This document shows, piece by piece, positions 35,249 to 48,270 of a stretch of DNA of 64,000 bases. Within the stretch, counting starts at the first letter, position 1. The number at the start of each line of letters is the position of its first letter. A program made the translations under genes and the position numbers. The DNA comes from Oscheius dolichura (lineage: Eukaryota; Nematoda; Chromadorea; Rhabditida; Rhabditidae), in the NCBI GenBank assembly GCA_932521035.1, contig OW051492.1:3534001-3598000 (forward strand), in the 5' to 3' direction. The notes below the pieces were generated by a model, which saw only the letters and a list, made by a program, of their open reading frames with translations, made no database searches and had not been told where the DNA came from.

Positions 35249-38200
35249 ATGAATAGGCGACGCTTCAGGGTAAGTTGTCCCCATCCCCGGAAGATAAAGG
35301 GGGAAAGGGGACATAATCATCTCGGGGTAGTGCCTGATTCAAGTCGGCCAGAGGACAGAAGGACAACAGCAGGACGAAGACGGGTCATCCACATCCTCCG
35401 CCTTCATCACTTCCTACATTTTGTTCCATTCCTCCCTGCCCCGTTTCTAAACAACTCGAGCCCGTCCTCCTGGCTCTTCCTCGGAACAAATGTCTCTCGA
35501 TCCAAGGATGAGGGCACCAATTGCCCCTTGTCCTCTTGAAGTGGTGTGTGCTCGCTGCTTTCCGCCTTGTCTCTGCGTAGTCATCCTCGGCGAATCGTCT
35601 CACTCCCTTCACTGACTGGTCATTGGCTACGAAGGATAAAGATGGTAATATAGACGACCCTCAGCCCTTCTCTTCAAAAATGGACACTTTGCCCCTAAAA
35701 ATGCAAAAACATGGAGGATGATTTGACCCTCCTCCCCTGGTCACTCTCTGTTCGCTCCGCCGCTTATACAAACGTGTGGCCTCTTCTTTGCGCAGGGCTG
35801 TTCGCTTCCTGTTTTTCCTATGACTCACAGAGGCTACTTTGACCTGGCCAGGCATGTGTTCTTCCGGTTTTACGCATTATCACCTCCTTCTGTTACAGCG
35901 ATCTGGATCAGGCATACCTGCCTCCCTCTTGTCGTCCGGTTTTTCCCGCTGTCCCTGGAATAGTTCCAAACTACTGACTCATGGGTGGTGGTATCTCTTC
36001 TTTCTCAGTCCCTCCTCCCTATGGTACGACCTCCTCTGTTTAAAAGTGGCTCAGAAATCATTGGCTCTAGTCAGCAGCGATGAGTCACTATCCCAGATCC
36101 ATCCCCCACCATTTCTGTCCCCTTCTCCCCATAAGGACAGCTGGCTTTGCTCATTCCTCGGTCAGTCAGTTCAAAATGTCACCCGGCTGATTCCTGGTTC
36201 AATTGTTTCTCCCCCCAATTATCACCCGGGGAAGTGTTGATATTCAACGATTCGGATAATCGGAACAGGTCGTCCTCTCGATCCCTCGGGATAGTCCAAT
36301 TTGGCCTCCCCTCCCTCCTCTCTCCCTTTTTGGAATGAGTCATTGATTTTTGCCGAATTTTCTATCGATGACGGTGATGCTATATATTGTTTTCTATGCA
36401 TTCATCATACTCTCTCTCTCTCTCACTGCAAAACATACTCTCTCTCACTAAGCCATGCCATTTCCGTGGAGAATGCCAATTTTGTGGTGGGGAGACGCGT
36501 CCTCCTCTTTTTCCGTCTTCTCATCTGTTGAAATTGTTATAAAACATCATGATGCGTTCCTTTTCCGTCTCTTCTCCGCTTTAAAAATGAGCAGCATAAC
36601 ACGTGGGCAGGCCACCGGCGTTCCTTCTTCCAATCTCCCTTCCTTGGTGGCCCTCCCCACCTCACGGGGCCCACATCATCGTCCCGACCATCTCAGAGAA
36701 ATTCCTTTAACAGGCATCTTCTCATTACCGACTCGGGCACACACTCCTCCTCCCAGTTTATCCCTTCCACTTGATGACCGTACCATCCTCACAGGCTTCT
36801 CTCCATCGTCCTCCATCCTCCCGTGATTATATTGCTATTGTTTCGGGGATTAAAAGGCGAGGAATATTTTCGATGCCACCAGAAAGACGGACACATGCTC
36901 GTTGTTTACAAATTTGTTGATTTATCTCCCCTTCTCCGTCGGGCCTGAGCACATCCTCGGTACCCGAGTACCTCCATTCCTCTCCTCCTTCTCCTCTAAT
37001 AGTCATTTTCAGTGGTGGCGGAGGTCTCTAATGAGGCGGATAATCCTCGTCCCACTGGGATGTGTCTTCCTCGTCTCCGTGGTGATCTTCTCCCTGACTG
37101 GTGAGTCGTGTCCCTGATGTCCTCCCAGCCAGCCATCTATTCAGATACAGATTCTGGGGAGGTGGAGATCGGCTCGGCGGGGGTGGCAGCCCAAGTGGTC
37201 GCTCCCCGAGGCGACGAACTGCGCTTTATCCTGCTCGGAGACACCGGTGGTCTGCCACTGATGCACGAGACACGGGCACAGAAGCACGTCGCCCGACAAT
37301 TGGTTCAGCGGGCACGGGACGAAGGAATCGACGCCGTCATTACCATGGGTGACAACATCTACTACACCGGGGTGGACAACGAGTTCGACTCGAGGTTCGA
37401 GTCCTCCTTCGAGGTAGCCCCCTATTGGACGATGGCCTCATCCGCCTCTTCCAGAGACCCTACAAGGATCATCAGCTGGACAACAAGCGCTTCTACATGA
37501 TCGCCGGCAACCATGACCACTTCGGCAACATCTCTGCTCAGATTGCCTACACGAAATACAGCGACAAGTGGTATCCCCCCTCCCTTTTGGCCCCCTAATC
37601 CCTGAAATTGAGGTATTACCCCGCTCTGTACTACAACTTCTCTTTGTCCTCCAAAGACGGTGCCCAGGCCGAGTTCATCATGATCGATACCATCGTCCTC
37701 TGCGGGAATACAAAGGATATCGAGTTCTCCGGCTTCTGGAAGATGCTCTTCAGTCGATCTGTTCAACCCGAGGTACGGGGAGGAGCGTGGTGAGGAAGAG
37801 GCTCGGATTATAGGGGCCGGTCAACAAGACAGCTGCCGAGATTCAGTGGAAGTGGATTGAGCAGCGACTGAATGCCAGCACGGCACCGTATCTCTTCGTG
37901 GTGGGACACTACCCAATCCATTCGATATCCTCTCACGGGCCTATCAAATGTATGGCCGACCGGCTTACTCCCCTCCTCCATAAGTACAACGTGACGGCCT
38001 ATGTCGCGGGACACGACCACACTCTGCAGGTAGGCAGGCCTTCTCTTCCTCTGGTCCTCCCCATTCAAAGAAGGCAGAATTCTATTCCGGGGGTAATCAG
38101 CCTCGGCAGATCGAATGGCACCCTCAGTTTTGCTTCAAGTTGTTGCTGTACAAAGTTATTGAGGATTGCTGGCGTTGTAGGGAGTCTCCCTTTCAAATAT

Positions 38201-38660
38201 TGGAGGATGAGTCAAAATCGCGAGAAATGAATAATTTATGACGGGGTGCTTTGTTTATAGGAAATTGATCGAAAAGGAGTGGAGATTCCCTTATTTCAGC
38301 ACATAACGTATCCGAGTGACAACGGCCGTACCATGCACTACATCGTGTCGGGAGCCGGCTCACGGTCGGACCCCTCGACTAAGCACTGGGACACGGTCCA
38401 AGCCCCCGGAAAAGTCAACTTCCAGTCAGTTTCTGTCCTTAATTGGTCTCTATCCAAGATGTTCTAGTTTTCCCTCGTCGGGCACGATTATCAAACAGCT
38501 GGGAATCAGCGACGGCGGCTTCATCGCGGCTGATTTGACGGCTAAGCGTTGTTTCCTCAAGTTTGTGGTGAGCTTATGGCCTCCTTTCCCTTGAAGGATA
38601 AAAACATTCCAGAGCTCAAAGGGCACCCAGCTGTACGCGGTGTCGCTGTTGCCCCGATGA
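35249..38660 (+). CDS. ACP5: Purple (tartrate-resistant) acid phosphatase
   Basis: Metal-ligand motifs of the family are all present: LLGDTGG, MGDNIYYTGVDNEFDSRFE, MIAGNHDHFGN, VVGHYPIHS and YVAGHDHTLQ, with the dinuclear Fe site built from the Asp, Tyr, Asn and His residues. Exons from 37013 on join in phase to a C-terminus of SSKGTQLYAVSLLPR at 38660. The likely first exon is 35249-35269 (MNRRRFR), followed by a 1.74-kb intron. This gives an N-terminus with basic residues before IILVPLGCVFLVSVVIFSL, that is a signal anchor or uncleaved signal rather than a short classical one. A start at Met 37031 is the alternative. Family members hydrolyse phosphate monoesters in lysosomes or outside the cell. 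The upstream exon is an inference; the enzyme call is firm. Confidence 0.9.
35270..37012. other. Probable long first intron of the acid phosphatase gene
   Basis: This is a pyrimidine-rich stretch with no supported coding exon; open frames are Ser/Pro/Leu-biased. It includes a short TC run near 36410-36424. It starts with GTAAGT and ends TTTCAG, consistent with an intron, though it could be promoter sequence if the phosphatase starts at 37031. Confidence 0.4.
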
Positions 38661-39721
38661 CCCTGTCTTTCCCCAGAGTTGAAATAGTCGAAAGAGAGAA
38701 TATTCGGGTACAGCTACGTGTAAATAAAGATATTTATTAGCCTTGGTTTCGAAGTCGGGGGACACGGGGCAGATAACACGAGGAGGGGTCAGTCGAATCT
38801 TCGGTCGCCATCTGTCGCGCGCCTCTTCCTTCCAGCCGCCCCCGAAGAACCGTCCCCGGTCATAAACAGTAGATTGTCATCTCCCAACTCGTCTTCCCGA
38901 GTCTTCTTGTCCATTACTCCTCTCCAGAGGCGACGGCTTCTCTCCCGTCTCCATAATGTCGTAATTGGACAGCCTCGGCCTTGTACGCATATCGGCTGAC
39001 ACTTCCAGCCGTCTAATGTACTATCCGACATCGACACCTCCCTCTTCCTCCTCCTCCGCACCCCTCGGCTTCTCCATCCCCCTACTATCTCGAGAAAGCC
39101 AGTCCCTGCTGCCGAGACTATATGGGTGCGGCCGACACCCTGACCCATCTCACTTTCTCCCCCTTCAATTGTCGCTGATTATCGACTCCTAACTGGATAC
39201 GAATTGACACGGCCGCTTCTGCCTAGTTCTGTCCCCTGTCTGCCTCCTCCCAGCTGATCACCAATGGGCATCTTCCCAGTCGAACTTTTTATTCGGCCGA
39301 CGAAAGAGACGATCACTCCCTCTGCTTTTTCCAGCCATAATTGGCTGTCCTCCTTCGGGTAACCTATCTCCATCGGGGTCTTTGGCACTCTCTCCCTCGC
39401 CCTTCCCAGAGATGTTGTCAAAAACAGTACCTATTTGTCTTGTAGCCCATTTCGCCCAGCAGGAGTCCATCTCGCCTGCCCTTTTCCCCTTCCCTTCTAT
39501 TGTTTTCTTCTTCATTGCAACCAGTTGCTGGCTGATCATTCTATCGTGTTACTGTTCCCGCATTCCTCCGGCATCTTCATTACCCTCTAGCAGACCCGTT
39601 TCAGGCAAGGCAATGAGATGTCCAACCAGACAGAGCAACAAATGCCGTTGATTCGACGAAATAATGTGAGTTTTGTTCAGATTTCTTGTCCAAAATAAAA
39701 GGTGAAAAAAGCAAAAATGGC
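38661..39721. other. Intergenic, no gene seen
   Basis: This covers the phosphatase 3' UTR and GC-rich spacer up to the tRNA. Open frames on both strands are Arg/Ser/Gly-rich shadows. It includes the weak hairpin at 39056-39131. Confidence 0.4.
39056..39131 (-). ncRNA. Weak candidate hairpin related to the ACCCGTA family
   Basis: On the minus strand, CACCCATATAGTCTCGGCAG resembles the 27-kb and 62-kb arms but has ACCCATA in place of ACCCGTA. CCGCACCC at 39056-39063 pairs with GGGTGCGG at 39124-39131, and CTCGGC pairs with GCCGAG, with a 7-base bulge between. It is intergenic, and it may be a degenerate copy. Confidence 0.25.
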
Positions 39722-39803
39722 TGACGAGAGTGGGATTCGAACCCACGCCCCCGAAGGGACTGGTGCCTTAAACCAGCGCCTTAGACCGCTCGGCCATCTC
39801 GCC
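39722..39803 (-). tRNA. tRNA-Leu (anticodon AAG)
   Basis: On the minus strand it starts GGCGAGATGGCCGAGCGGTC and ends with the T-arm GGTTCGAATCC and acceptor TCTCGTC plus discriminator A. The acceptor pairs GGCGAGA with TCTCGTC (one G-T pair). The anticodon stem CTGGT/ACCAG encloses loop TTAAGGC, so the anticodon is AAG. A long variable arm (CCCTTCGGGG) is typical of leucine tRNA. There is no intron. A T-run terminator is not obvious immediately downstream, but TTTTT occurs within about 70 bases on that strand. Confidence 0.95.
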
Positions 39804-42094
39804 TTGTGTTCCAGGTCTAATCGTTTTTGTTAGTCGACAGAGTGCAGCCGGGGCACTGCTGATTTCCATGGAACTCGGGTCAAAAAGTGTCCAAAAAGAC
39901 ATATTTTATGGATAGAAAAGTGTTGATAATTGGTTGATTTCCATAAAAAGTCCAATCCGTAGGGAATGCTGTCTAACAGTGTGCTAGTGTCAATGCCGTT
40001 CCTTCTTCCGCCTGGATAATTCCCCTCCGCCCGTCTCCCTTCTCTCTCCTTGGACTGCGTATGATATGCCCCCGAAATTCACATATCTATGACTTTCGGG
40101 GGATCTCCTACTGTGTGCCCGACCGTATCTCGGCCACCCCCAGGACTATTGGCCATCTCCCCCCGGTTCAGGAAGCCATTTGGGAGAGAATCACCTAATG
40201 GCCAGCTAGTTGCAACCTGACTAAACCGGTCACCGCCCCCTCGGACATCTGCCCCTTTAGCAGCCATTTCGCCCCTCTTGGCTTCCGCCGTCCGCCTCCT
40301 CCCTACTTTTTATCCTCCAGGCCCCCTGTCTCCTTCTTGTCTGCCCCCTACCTCTAAACCGGATTGATACCGATATCCCCCTGAGGAGCGAGGGGCGACG
40401 TGTTCCGCCCCCTTCCGAACGGCTATCCTCTTCATTTCCCTCTTTCTTTCTTTTACAATGTTCTCTGGCTTCTCTTCAAATTGGCATAAATTATCCCGCC
40501 GGCCATGAAATGTTCAAGAAGTTGTCCCGGCCCCGCGAGGTCAGCCGTCATTGTCAAAGGCCTCCCCTACCTTCATTTTGTGTCCCAATTTTAACACGAA
40601 ATAATCCTATTTCCCCCACTGCTGTAGACAGAAATCGGCAGATGAGGCACCCGTCCCTGTCATCCTCCTCTGACTCGGCCAAGGTGACATATCCCTGCCA
40701 CTCGCCGGTGAAAGACCTCTCCTGCCCTTCATTTGCTCTTTCCTTTCGCCGTTTTCAGTGGGACTTCTTGGTCGGACAGTTGCGAAATGGGAAAATAAAA
40801 TTGTTATTTTGAACTGGGCAGGTAGACGGAGAGAGGTTGTTTAGATCTCACAACACATGTTTGTTGCCGTAGACGATGGTTTTTAGATGAGTCAACATTA
40901 TTTGAAATAGTTTCTTATTTCTTATGATTTGTAATATTTGAAAAATAGAGAAAAGCACAAGAGAATAGATAAAATAGAGATCCTTTTCGGAGAACACCTC
41001 CTCCAAGCGCGAGGCCGCCATTTGCATTTCTTATCTAATCAGGCGTGGCTTCTGATCAGGTTCAAGAAGTACATAATGCATTTGCTTTTATATATTATAT
41101 ATATATAAATGCTACTAAACATTCTATAAATAAAGAAGAAAAGTCTCTTCTTGAAGAACAAGAGCCTCTCCTTTGTTACGGCGCGCCCCCTCCTCACAAA
41201 CCGTTCCCATTGCCATTTTTATATGTCTGCCTTGGCTGTCGATCTGTCTCTGCGCAGATAATGACACCCGGATCGTGAGGGAGACCTCAGTTTGTCCTTG
41301 TCTGACTTTCGCCCGGAGGCGTACAGTCAGCAATGGCAAGCGGAAGGAAACTGGTCTCTCATGTCATCCGCCCTCGGCCAATTACTCTTTTCTGCACTTT
41401 CTCCTCTCTCTCTTCGACTTCTCTCACGTGGCTATATTTTTAGAGAACTGTCTCTCTTTCATATTCTCTCTCTATAGCTGTAATAATCTGGGATCGGCCT
41501 GCAGCGCCATTAAAACTGTCCATTAGACGACGCAATCGCCTGGAAGGAAGGGTGAAAAAGAGGTAGAAATATTACATAAGTCACCGGTTTATGTTCATAT
41601 CTGATCTCGATGTTCAATCGGATAACCTTCCCTCGGCAGACGATAAGATCGCTTGCGAGGCGGCTGACACCTCCCTGTCAGAAGGTTTATTCTCAATAAA
41701 ACCACAACATTTATATATTCTTATCAAAAATTTATAATCCTTCTTGTGACCTCTCCTTATGCTCGTAAATGTCCTGTTTCGGTGCCACGGCACATGGGAT
41801 TTGTGGCTGGCGGCCCATAGTCAAAGACTGTCCTCAATTCGTCGTCGTCCACGACGCTCCCTCCCACCTCGCGGCGACCTTTATCCCCCGATTTCTACTG
41901 ACACCTTTACTCTCACAGTATTTTGGCTAATCTCTGTCATCTATGCGTTTTATAACCAAACTAACAAATATTGTCATCGAATATGGACAAGAGGTTTGTA
42001 AGGGATTTTGCAGTGTGCTTATTCAGACAGAACACTTCCGTCGATGCATATTTAGACCATTTTCTAAACCTTGCTTTTCATTTCCGTTTTTCTA
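39804..42094. other. Intergenic, no supported gene
   Basis: GC-rich, pyrimidine-rich sequence to about 40800 passes into mixed and then AT-rich sequence, with a TA-rich run near 41092-41110. Open frames are low-complexity and lack domains. An open frame from 41980 (MDKRFVRDFAVCLFRQ) overlaps the possible gene that follows and is not resolved. Confidence 0.35.
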
Positions 42095-42405
42095 ATGCCT
42101 CGTTCATTATTGCCATTTTCCTCAATTTCTTTAGAAGTTGTTGCAACAACTTCAGCGTTGTGTATAACTTCCGGAAATCTGCATAAATTGAATTCTACCT
42201 TTCAAACGGCTACAGATGCATTGCTTCTTTCTCTTTCGCATCCTTCCTCTATACCAGTCATCTTGTTTTTCGCCAATTATCGCTTCCTTTTTAGAGCAAT
42301 TATCTTCCAATTATTATACCTTCTTTGAGTTACTGCACACGTTTATTCTGTCGTCGTTTGAAATTGGATTGGAAACTTTCTTCAAAAAATGCTTCTAATG
42401 TCTAG
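42095..42405 (+). CDS. Possible small uncharacterised gene
   Basis: A frame from ATG 42095 (MPRSLLPFSSISLEVVATTS, then LHKLNSTFQTATDALLLSL) reaches a GTCATC donor after SIP. It can be joined in phase to an exon after TTTTTAG that ends LSSKNASNV at 42403-42405, giving about 90 residues. No domain is recognised. The overlapping frame from 41980 is an alternative reading. The evidence is weak. Confidence 0.25.
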
Positions 42406-42472
42406 TGTATTTCGATTACCCACTTTGTTTTCGAATCACATAACGTAATTATATAGCTGTTTTCAGTTCGGT

Positions 42473-43295
42473 ATGCAGTCGCCAGCTGGAAGTATGAGGC
42501 GACTGTGGGGCCTCATACATGTTCGTCCACTTACCATTATTATAGGATTCGCCGAAATTCTTTTTATTATTATTCAGGTACGTTTTCAATCACCTCCCAA
42601 CTAGTGCATTTGTAATGTTATCGTAAGGAATATTCTATTTACAGGCTCTCATTGCTGGCTCTTACTTGGCATCCTCTTCACATAAGACGGCTGCTGTTAT
42701 ACATATGACCGTCGTTATTTTGACAGCAATAGCAGTGTTTCTTCTTTTGGCTGGTATTTTCTATAGAGTACCATTACTGCTGGGACCCCATCTTGTCATG
42801 CAGGTAAGTGATTTTTTGTTTTATACCAAAGTTGTTTTGAATTACAGGTTACCATGACTATTATTCTTATACTTCTAACAGCAGGCTCTCTTATTTGCCT
42901 ATTTTCCGGAACTTCGGTCCAAATGAGAATAACTCTTGCCCATTCCACTTTTCCGATTACTTCCGAGGTTCGCTATAAAAGTTACTTTTAAATATAGACT
43001 TTTCAGCCCGCTCCATTTGGAAGTCACTTTAATTTTTCAATGGTTTCAAATATTTTAGCGGGAATTTTGCTTGGAATAGGAATTATTTACTTTTTTGTAT
43101 GCCTTATTAGTGTAAGTACATTTTTTATTCAAAAGGGACCGACCTTTTTAGATGTGGTCATTTGGCGTGGTACTAGACTGTTATCGTTTCCTATCTACAT
43201 GTGAAGCAGAAAAATCGGAATTGTCTTCGGTTGTTACTCCGCAACTGTTAGCCGAACCAAAACCAAGTGCTATAGTACCTGCTACGGATTTCTAA
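42473..43295 (+). CDS. Four-helix membrane protein, uncharacterised
   Basis: Five exons join to about 210 residues. The N-terminus is MQSPAGSMRRLWGLIHVRPL. Four membrane helices follow: TIIIGFAEILFIIIQALIAG, VVILTAIAVFLLLAGIFY, TMTIILILLTAGSLICLF and ILAGILLGIGIIYFFVCLI. A cytosolic-looking tail carries CYRFLSTCEAEKSEL and ends SAIVPATDF. The topology resembles small tetraspan families such as LAPTM or MARVEL proteins, but no diagnostic motif lets me choose. ATG 42473 lies right behind TTTTCAG, a probable trans-splice site. Introns are about 40-60 bases. Confidence 0.7.
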
Positions 43296-43623
43296 CAAAA
43301 CTGGTATATAGCAAAGCATTCTAAGAATGCAACGGGCCCTTTTCAATCACCATTCATTCACAATTTGCCATTTCGATATTCTTTATGTTCCCAGCGCCAT
43401 CACCTTGCCTTCAATGGTCTTGCTCAGAGACGAACGGGTCCTTCTAAGCTGTGTACTTTTCGATGTCGATATTTTGTAATAATATCATAATAATTGTACA
43501 GTTTTCATACGAGTTTTAGATAAATTCTTTATTAGTAAAATATACAACTTAGATAACTTTTGAAAAGAAATGGGTTAAAATGTAATTTGAAAATAGGAAG
43601 ACTAAAATAAATACCACTGAACA

Positions 43624-46020
43624 TTATGTCTCACAAGCGTTTTCTTCTATGTATTCTTCATGTTCAACATGTTCTTCATCAACATAAGTCTCTTCTACTC
43701 GGTTATCAATATGTAGAGCAGCACTTTCGCCTTCTAACAGCTGAGGATCAGGCTCCCAATTCTTTTCATTGACCTCGCTAGTTTCTTCCACATCATAAAT
43801 CTCGTTCATCTGAACAACTAAACAATATTCATCTAAGAAGTACCTGATTCTGCTCAAACAAGAGCTGCTGGAAAATAGGATCATCCTCAAGATTACGACT
43901 ATACGTGCATTTTTCCTCGTGAACACGCTGATTCTTACAACTAGCGAAATATCGCCCACAACCCTTCATGCAAACATATCTGGACGAAATGTTCTATGAG
44001 GAAATAAAACTGACTTTTTCTCTTTTAAATGTTTCTTTGAAAAGTGCTGATTTCTTAAAGCACCGGAAACAAACGCCTCATCACAGCCCTCCACAGGGCA
44101 TGGATATCTAAATAGCAAAGATATCCATGAATAATCTTTTTTAAACTAACGGCTTTTCCTGCAAATGTCTTCTCATATGTAACCGCATCGGCGTCCTTTG
44201 AGAAAAAGTCATACCACAAATCTCACACTTGAAAGGTTTTTCACCAGTATGAGTTCTCATATGGGCTTCGATTTTACTCGGATATTTATCCACTTTTCCA
44301 CAATACTGACATTTATGAATAGTTGGTTTTTTCCTATTATGCGGTGAAGCTAAGGATACATCATGACCCTAAAAAACCAACTAATACGTGATTGCGTGGA
44401 TAGAAAATACTTTAGCTACGGCATCAATGATCCAGTCCAAATTCCGAGGCGCTTTAGTCCGTTTTCGGATAGGTTTCATAGTCTCAGGCTTTGGCTTAAC
44501 CATTTCAAAAGTACGGATATCAATATCAACTAATGCTCGTTGACTCTGAAGCGCACAAGATGCGTTGAAGCAACACAGCATTACCGGTAGGTTTTCCGTT
44601 TGTTTTCCTCGTTTTGGTGGACGAGGATCTACAATCATCCGGATTGTACCACTTTCTTCTCCTTCATATACAGCATCGTCGTAACTTACGCTAAAACACC
44701 AGGTAATAGAATACAGACAAAATTCACCCCATAGGATATTGATCCATTATCATTTCTAGATCTTCCTTTTTTAAAGGCGCTACTTGTAACTCGTAAGTTG
44801 GATGACTAGTTTCAACCTGAAAGAGGTTGATTTATTTAAATAGGCAAAAAAAAACCTCTATTTCTTCAATAATTGTTGATGTCGTTGCTTGGCACTGCTC
44901 TTGCAAAGCTTGCTGTAATGTTTGTGCCCCAGACGAATGAGCTTCCTCAAGAATATGTTGGTCTAAATTTTTCACAATATGTAAAATTCCTATGAAAATG
45001 CACCTATATGAGCTGCTGGCGCTTCGTCATCTACAGCATATACTTGATAATTACCAATTAATTGTTGAGGTTCCTGTTGCATATCGGTAGGATAATCATC
45101 CCAAATATGCTCTTCCTCCATTCCATCCTCTTGTGATATTTCATAATGATGGAGTTCAAGATGTTCTTCTACCTAGAAAATAATGGCATACCCCCTAAAA
45201 ATCTAACTAACTTCTACTCTACTGGGGCTTTGAAAACCACATTCTTCAAAGGGGCAACCATAACAAATTGCTTCATCACTTTCTTCGGAATCTCGACTAG
45301 TACATGGCCTATTCTTTGCACTGTCTTGGTACTCATCATGATGAGACGTCTAAAAATTGGTGAAAGCAAACAGTAAACGGTATTACCTTCTCATGAGTAT
45401 TACGATGAGTAGTAGTAGCGAAACAGCGATCACAATAAGAACATTTAAAAGGTTTTTCACCTTGATGTGTGCGTACGTGTGCCTAAAACTTTGAAATTCA
45501 TGGAGTATTCAGCTATATACGACTAAAATAAAAAATAAAACGGACCTTGAGAACATGGCCTTGAGAAAATCTGGCTCCACAGGTCGTGCAGAGAAAAGGC
45601 TTCTCTCCTGTATGTTTTCTCATGTGCTCTTGTATTTTAGAAGGATATTTAAAAGATTTGTTGCACACTGTGCAATAATGCACTTGTGCCGGCGCACGTT
45701 GCTTCATTCTGTATCGACGTTTGCCGATATCTGTGTGGAGATATTCTCTGGGATCCATCTATAAGCATTTTAAAAGATACTTGCATAAAATACCTTCACA
45801 TAATCGTATCTATTAGTTGACTGAATAACTGTACCATCAACATCCACAAGACCATCAGTGCCTATATCCTACAAGAAAAAACCATAAAAATTCATTGTTT
45901 TTTAAAATTAAACTTTAAAAAAATGAATTTAAAAACACCACCGACCTCTAGAATCTGAGAATCGTCTACATTCCGATAATCGATGAATTCAGTAGATATA
46001 TCTTCTCCACTTTTAAACAT
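43624..46020 (-). CDS. C2H2 zinc-finger protein A
   Basis: A multi-exon gene runs from ATG 46020 ([20 protein letters not shown]) to TAA 43624-43626 (end [10 protein letters not shown]). Two arrays of C2H2 fingers are separated by an acidic, glutamine-rich region. The first array starts [20 protein letters not shown] and continues [19 protein letters not shown] and [18 protein letters not shown]. The second starts [20 protein letters not shown] and continues [20 protein letters not shown], then two less regular fingers ([39 protein letters not shown]). TGEKP linkers join the fingers. It is probably a nuclear DNA-binding regulator with no named orthologue. It lies 218 bases downstream of its paralogue B on the same strand. 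Confidence 0.75.
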
Positions 46021-46237
46021 GTGGAGATCTGAAATGATATTTGCACTACATCGAAAATCAAGTGAAAAAGGTAAATGGAGAGCCGATGCAGACCAACTAA
46101 CGCATTTGAAAATAGACTCTTTAATTGCTACAAAACAAATTATACAAGATAAGGGAAAACTATGCGCGAACCCGTTATTTTAACAGTAAAATTCTAACAT
46201 TTGTGAAAAAGATTAACAATTAACTTTTGACTAGTGG

Positions 46238-48270
46238 TTAAATATTCGTAATATCCTCATTTTTATGATTGACTTCAGGGTCCATCCATATTTGCTAAAA
46301 AAATAAAATAAAAGTAACAAAGCATACCTTGTCAACTTCATTAATTCCACCTTCACATGCTACAATGTCTTCGTTTCCTTCATCATTAATAAATGTTCCT
46401 TCAAAAATATGTGTTTCAGCATCTAATAGTAGCTGTTCGTCTGGCACTTCGAGTAACTTTCTGACTTCTTCGTGTGATAGTATTTCATCGCTAATATATT
46501 CCGATTTCATGACTACTTCTTGCTGATTATCAAGTTCTTCTGCGGAATTAACTTCCTATTACATAATACGTGTAGCAATAAAAAAAAAAAACTAACGTGT
46601 GGATCAAACAAAGGCTTGTGAAGTGTAGGATGGTCGTTCATTCTGTGTTTCATCAAGGATGATCTCCGCGCAAACATCCTATGACAACCTAAAAAACAAA
46701 ATTATGACAACAAATTGATGTAAAACCTGTCACAGTACACAAGTATCGCTTTACTCCTGAATGAACCACTCTTTCGTGTTCATTTCTAAGTCCAACGCTT
46801 ACGAACTGTGCTCCACATTTCCAGGTGCACATAATTTTTCGTTCAGCTGAAAGAATGTTAGTGAAAGTGACACAAACAATAAACCTGCATGTTTTCTGCC
46901 CATATGAATTTTTAAAGAATACATTCTTGCAAAACGAAGACCACAAATAGTGCAGCCATAAGGTTTCTCGCCAGTATGTGTACGCATATGCTCCTAAAAA
47001 CATAGCACAGAAGAAATCATTTGAAAAACAAGATCTACCTGAATTTTGCTGGGATGGCGAAGCATAAGACCACAAATATTACACTGTGCAAGTAAAGAGT
47101 TACGAGTGTCGATAGCTTTCTTTTTCTTCGTCTGGTTAGAACCAGCAGCAACAGATTCTATTATTTCATCAAGCCTAAATATTCTTGAAAATTAGAAAAA
47201 AAAAAACTTATAATACCTTTTACTAGCAGCTGCTGAAAGAGGTTGTGCAACTTGTCCAAAAGAGGACTCCCATTCCGTCGTGGACGGTTTCTGATTCCCT
47301 GCCACATGCTTTTTTGCAGAAACGGTTGGAACACTTGGTATTGGAACCAATCTTCGTCGTGGTGGTTTTAATTGTGGCTTAGGGGGTCCACACCGTTTCT
47401 AAAGTAGTTTGTTAGACAAACAGCGAATGATATGTACTATTCCCTGATGTCTCAATTCGTGAGCTCTTTTTTGGGCATTATTAACAAATTTTTTGTCACA
47501 AAAATCACACTGATAAGGTGTATCACCCATATGTTTTCTGAAATATGAGTGAAGTAAAGAAGAAAATACCTTATATGATTTAACATTGGAACTCTTTGGG
47601 TAAATCTTACACCACACATTGTACATTCAAAAGGCTTTTCTCCCGTATGTGTTCGCATGTGCGCCTAAACAAAAAAATATCATATACATAAACACTGCAG
47701 TAATACCTTTATCTTTGAAGGATATCTAATGACTAGTCCGCAATATTCACATTGAACAATAGTTAATTTCCGTTTTGTCATCTCCACAATTGGAATTGGC
47801 TCATTGTCGTGATAATTGGTGTACTCATCATTAGAGTCATTTCCATAATCTTCTCCTTCGGGATGATATCTACAATATTAAATTGTCACCCATATTAGAA
47901 ATTCATACTGATGCTCGAACGCATGATCCTCAAAAAATTGCACCTCTTCTTCTAAGTAAACAGGTTCTTCGTGAGAAAAATGAACATAAGTCTAAAAGTT
48001 TTAAAAGGTGAAAAGTAGGAAAAAATACTCACCCCTTCTTGTTCTTCATTAATTAAATATTTTGGCGCTTGCCCAGTTTCTTCCTCTACGATCCACTCCC
48101 TATATTCTACAGCTCGCTCCTTCGGATGATGTATTTGTTCCGGCAAATGGCCTGACAACTGATCCTAGACAAAGTTTCCACTTCAAACAAAATTTCATCC
48201 AATAAACCTCAATGATTTCTTCGACATCTTCATTTTGTAGAAAATTTTGCGGCAAGTCTACCGCTTCCAT
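46238..48270 (-). CDS. C2H2 zinc-finger protein B
   Basis: A multi-exon gene runs from ATG 48270 ([20 protein letters not shown]) to TAA 46238-46240 (end HKNEDITNI). As in protein A, there are two finger arrays, each opening with a PSKI finger: [19 protein letters not shown] then [19 protein letters not shown] and [19 protein letters not shown]; and [19 protein letters not shown] then [19 protein letters not shown] and further fingers ([20 protein letters not shown], then one ending HRMNDH). Linkers are acidic or Pro/Lys-rich. A and B are clear tandem duplicates. It starts 173 bases downstream of the YIPF3 stop, an operon-like distance. The DNA target is unknown. Confidence 0.75.

Noticed and set aside
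35838-36826. Several plus-strand open frames rich in Ser, Pro and Leu
   Set aside because: They reflect the pyrimidine-rich composition of the probable long intron; no start context or domain was found.
38090-38115. TAATCAGCCTCGGCAG in an acid phosphatase intron, resembling the family arm
   Set aside because: The ACCCG part is absent and only a weak, short partner exists; the resemblance is limited to about 10 bases.
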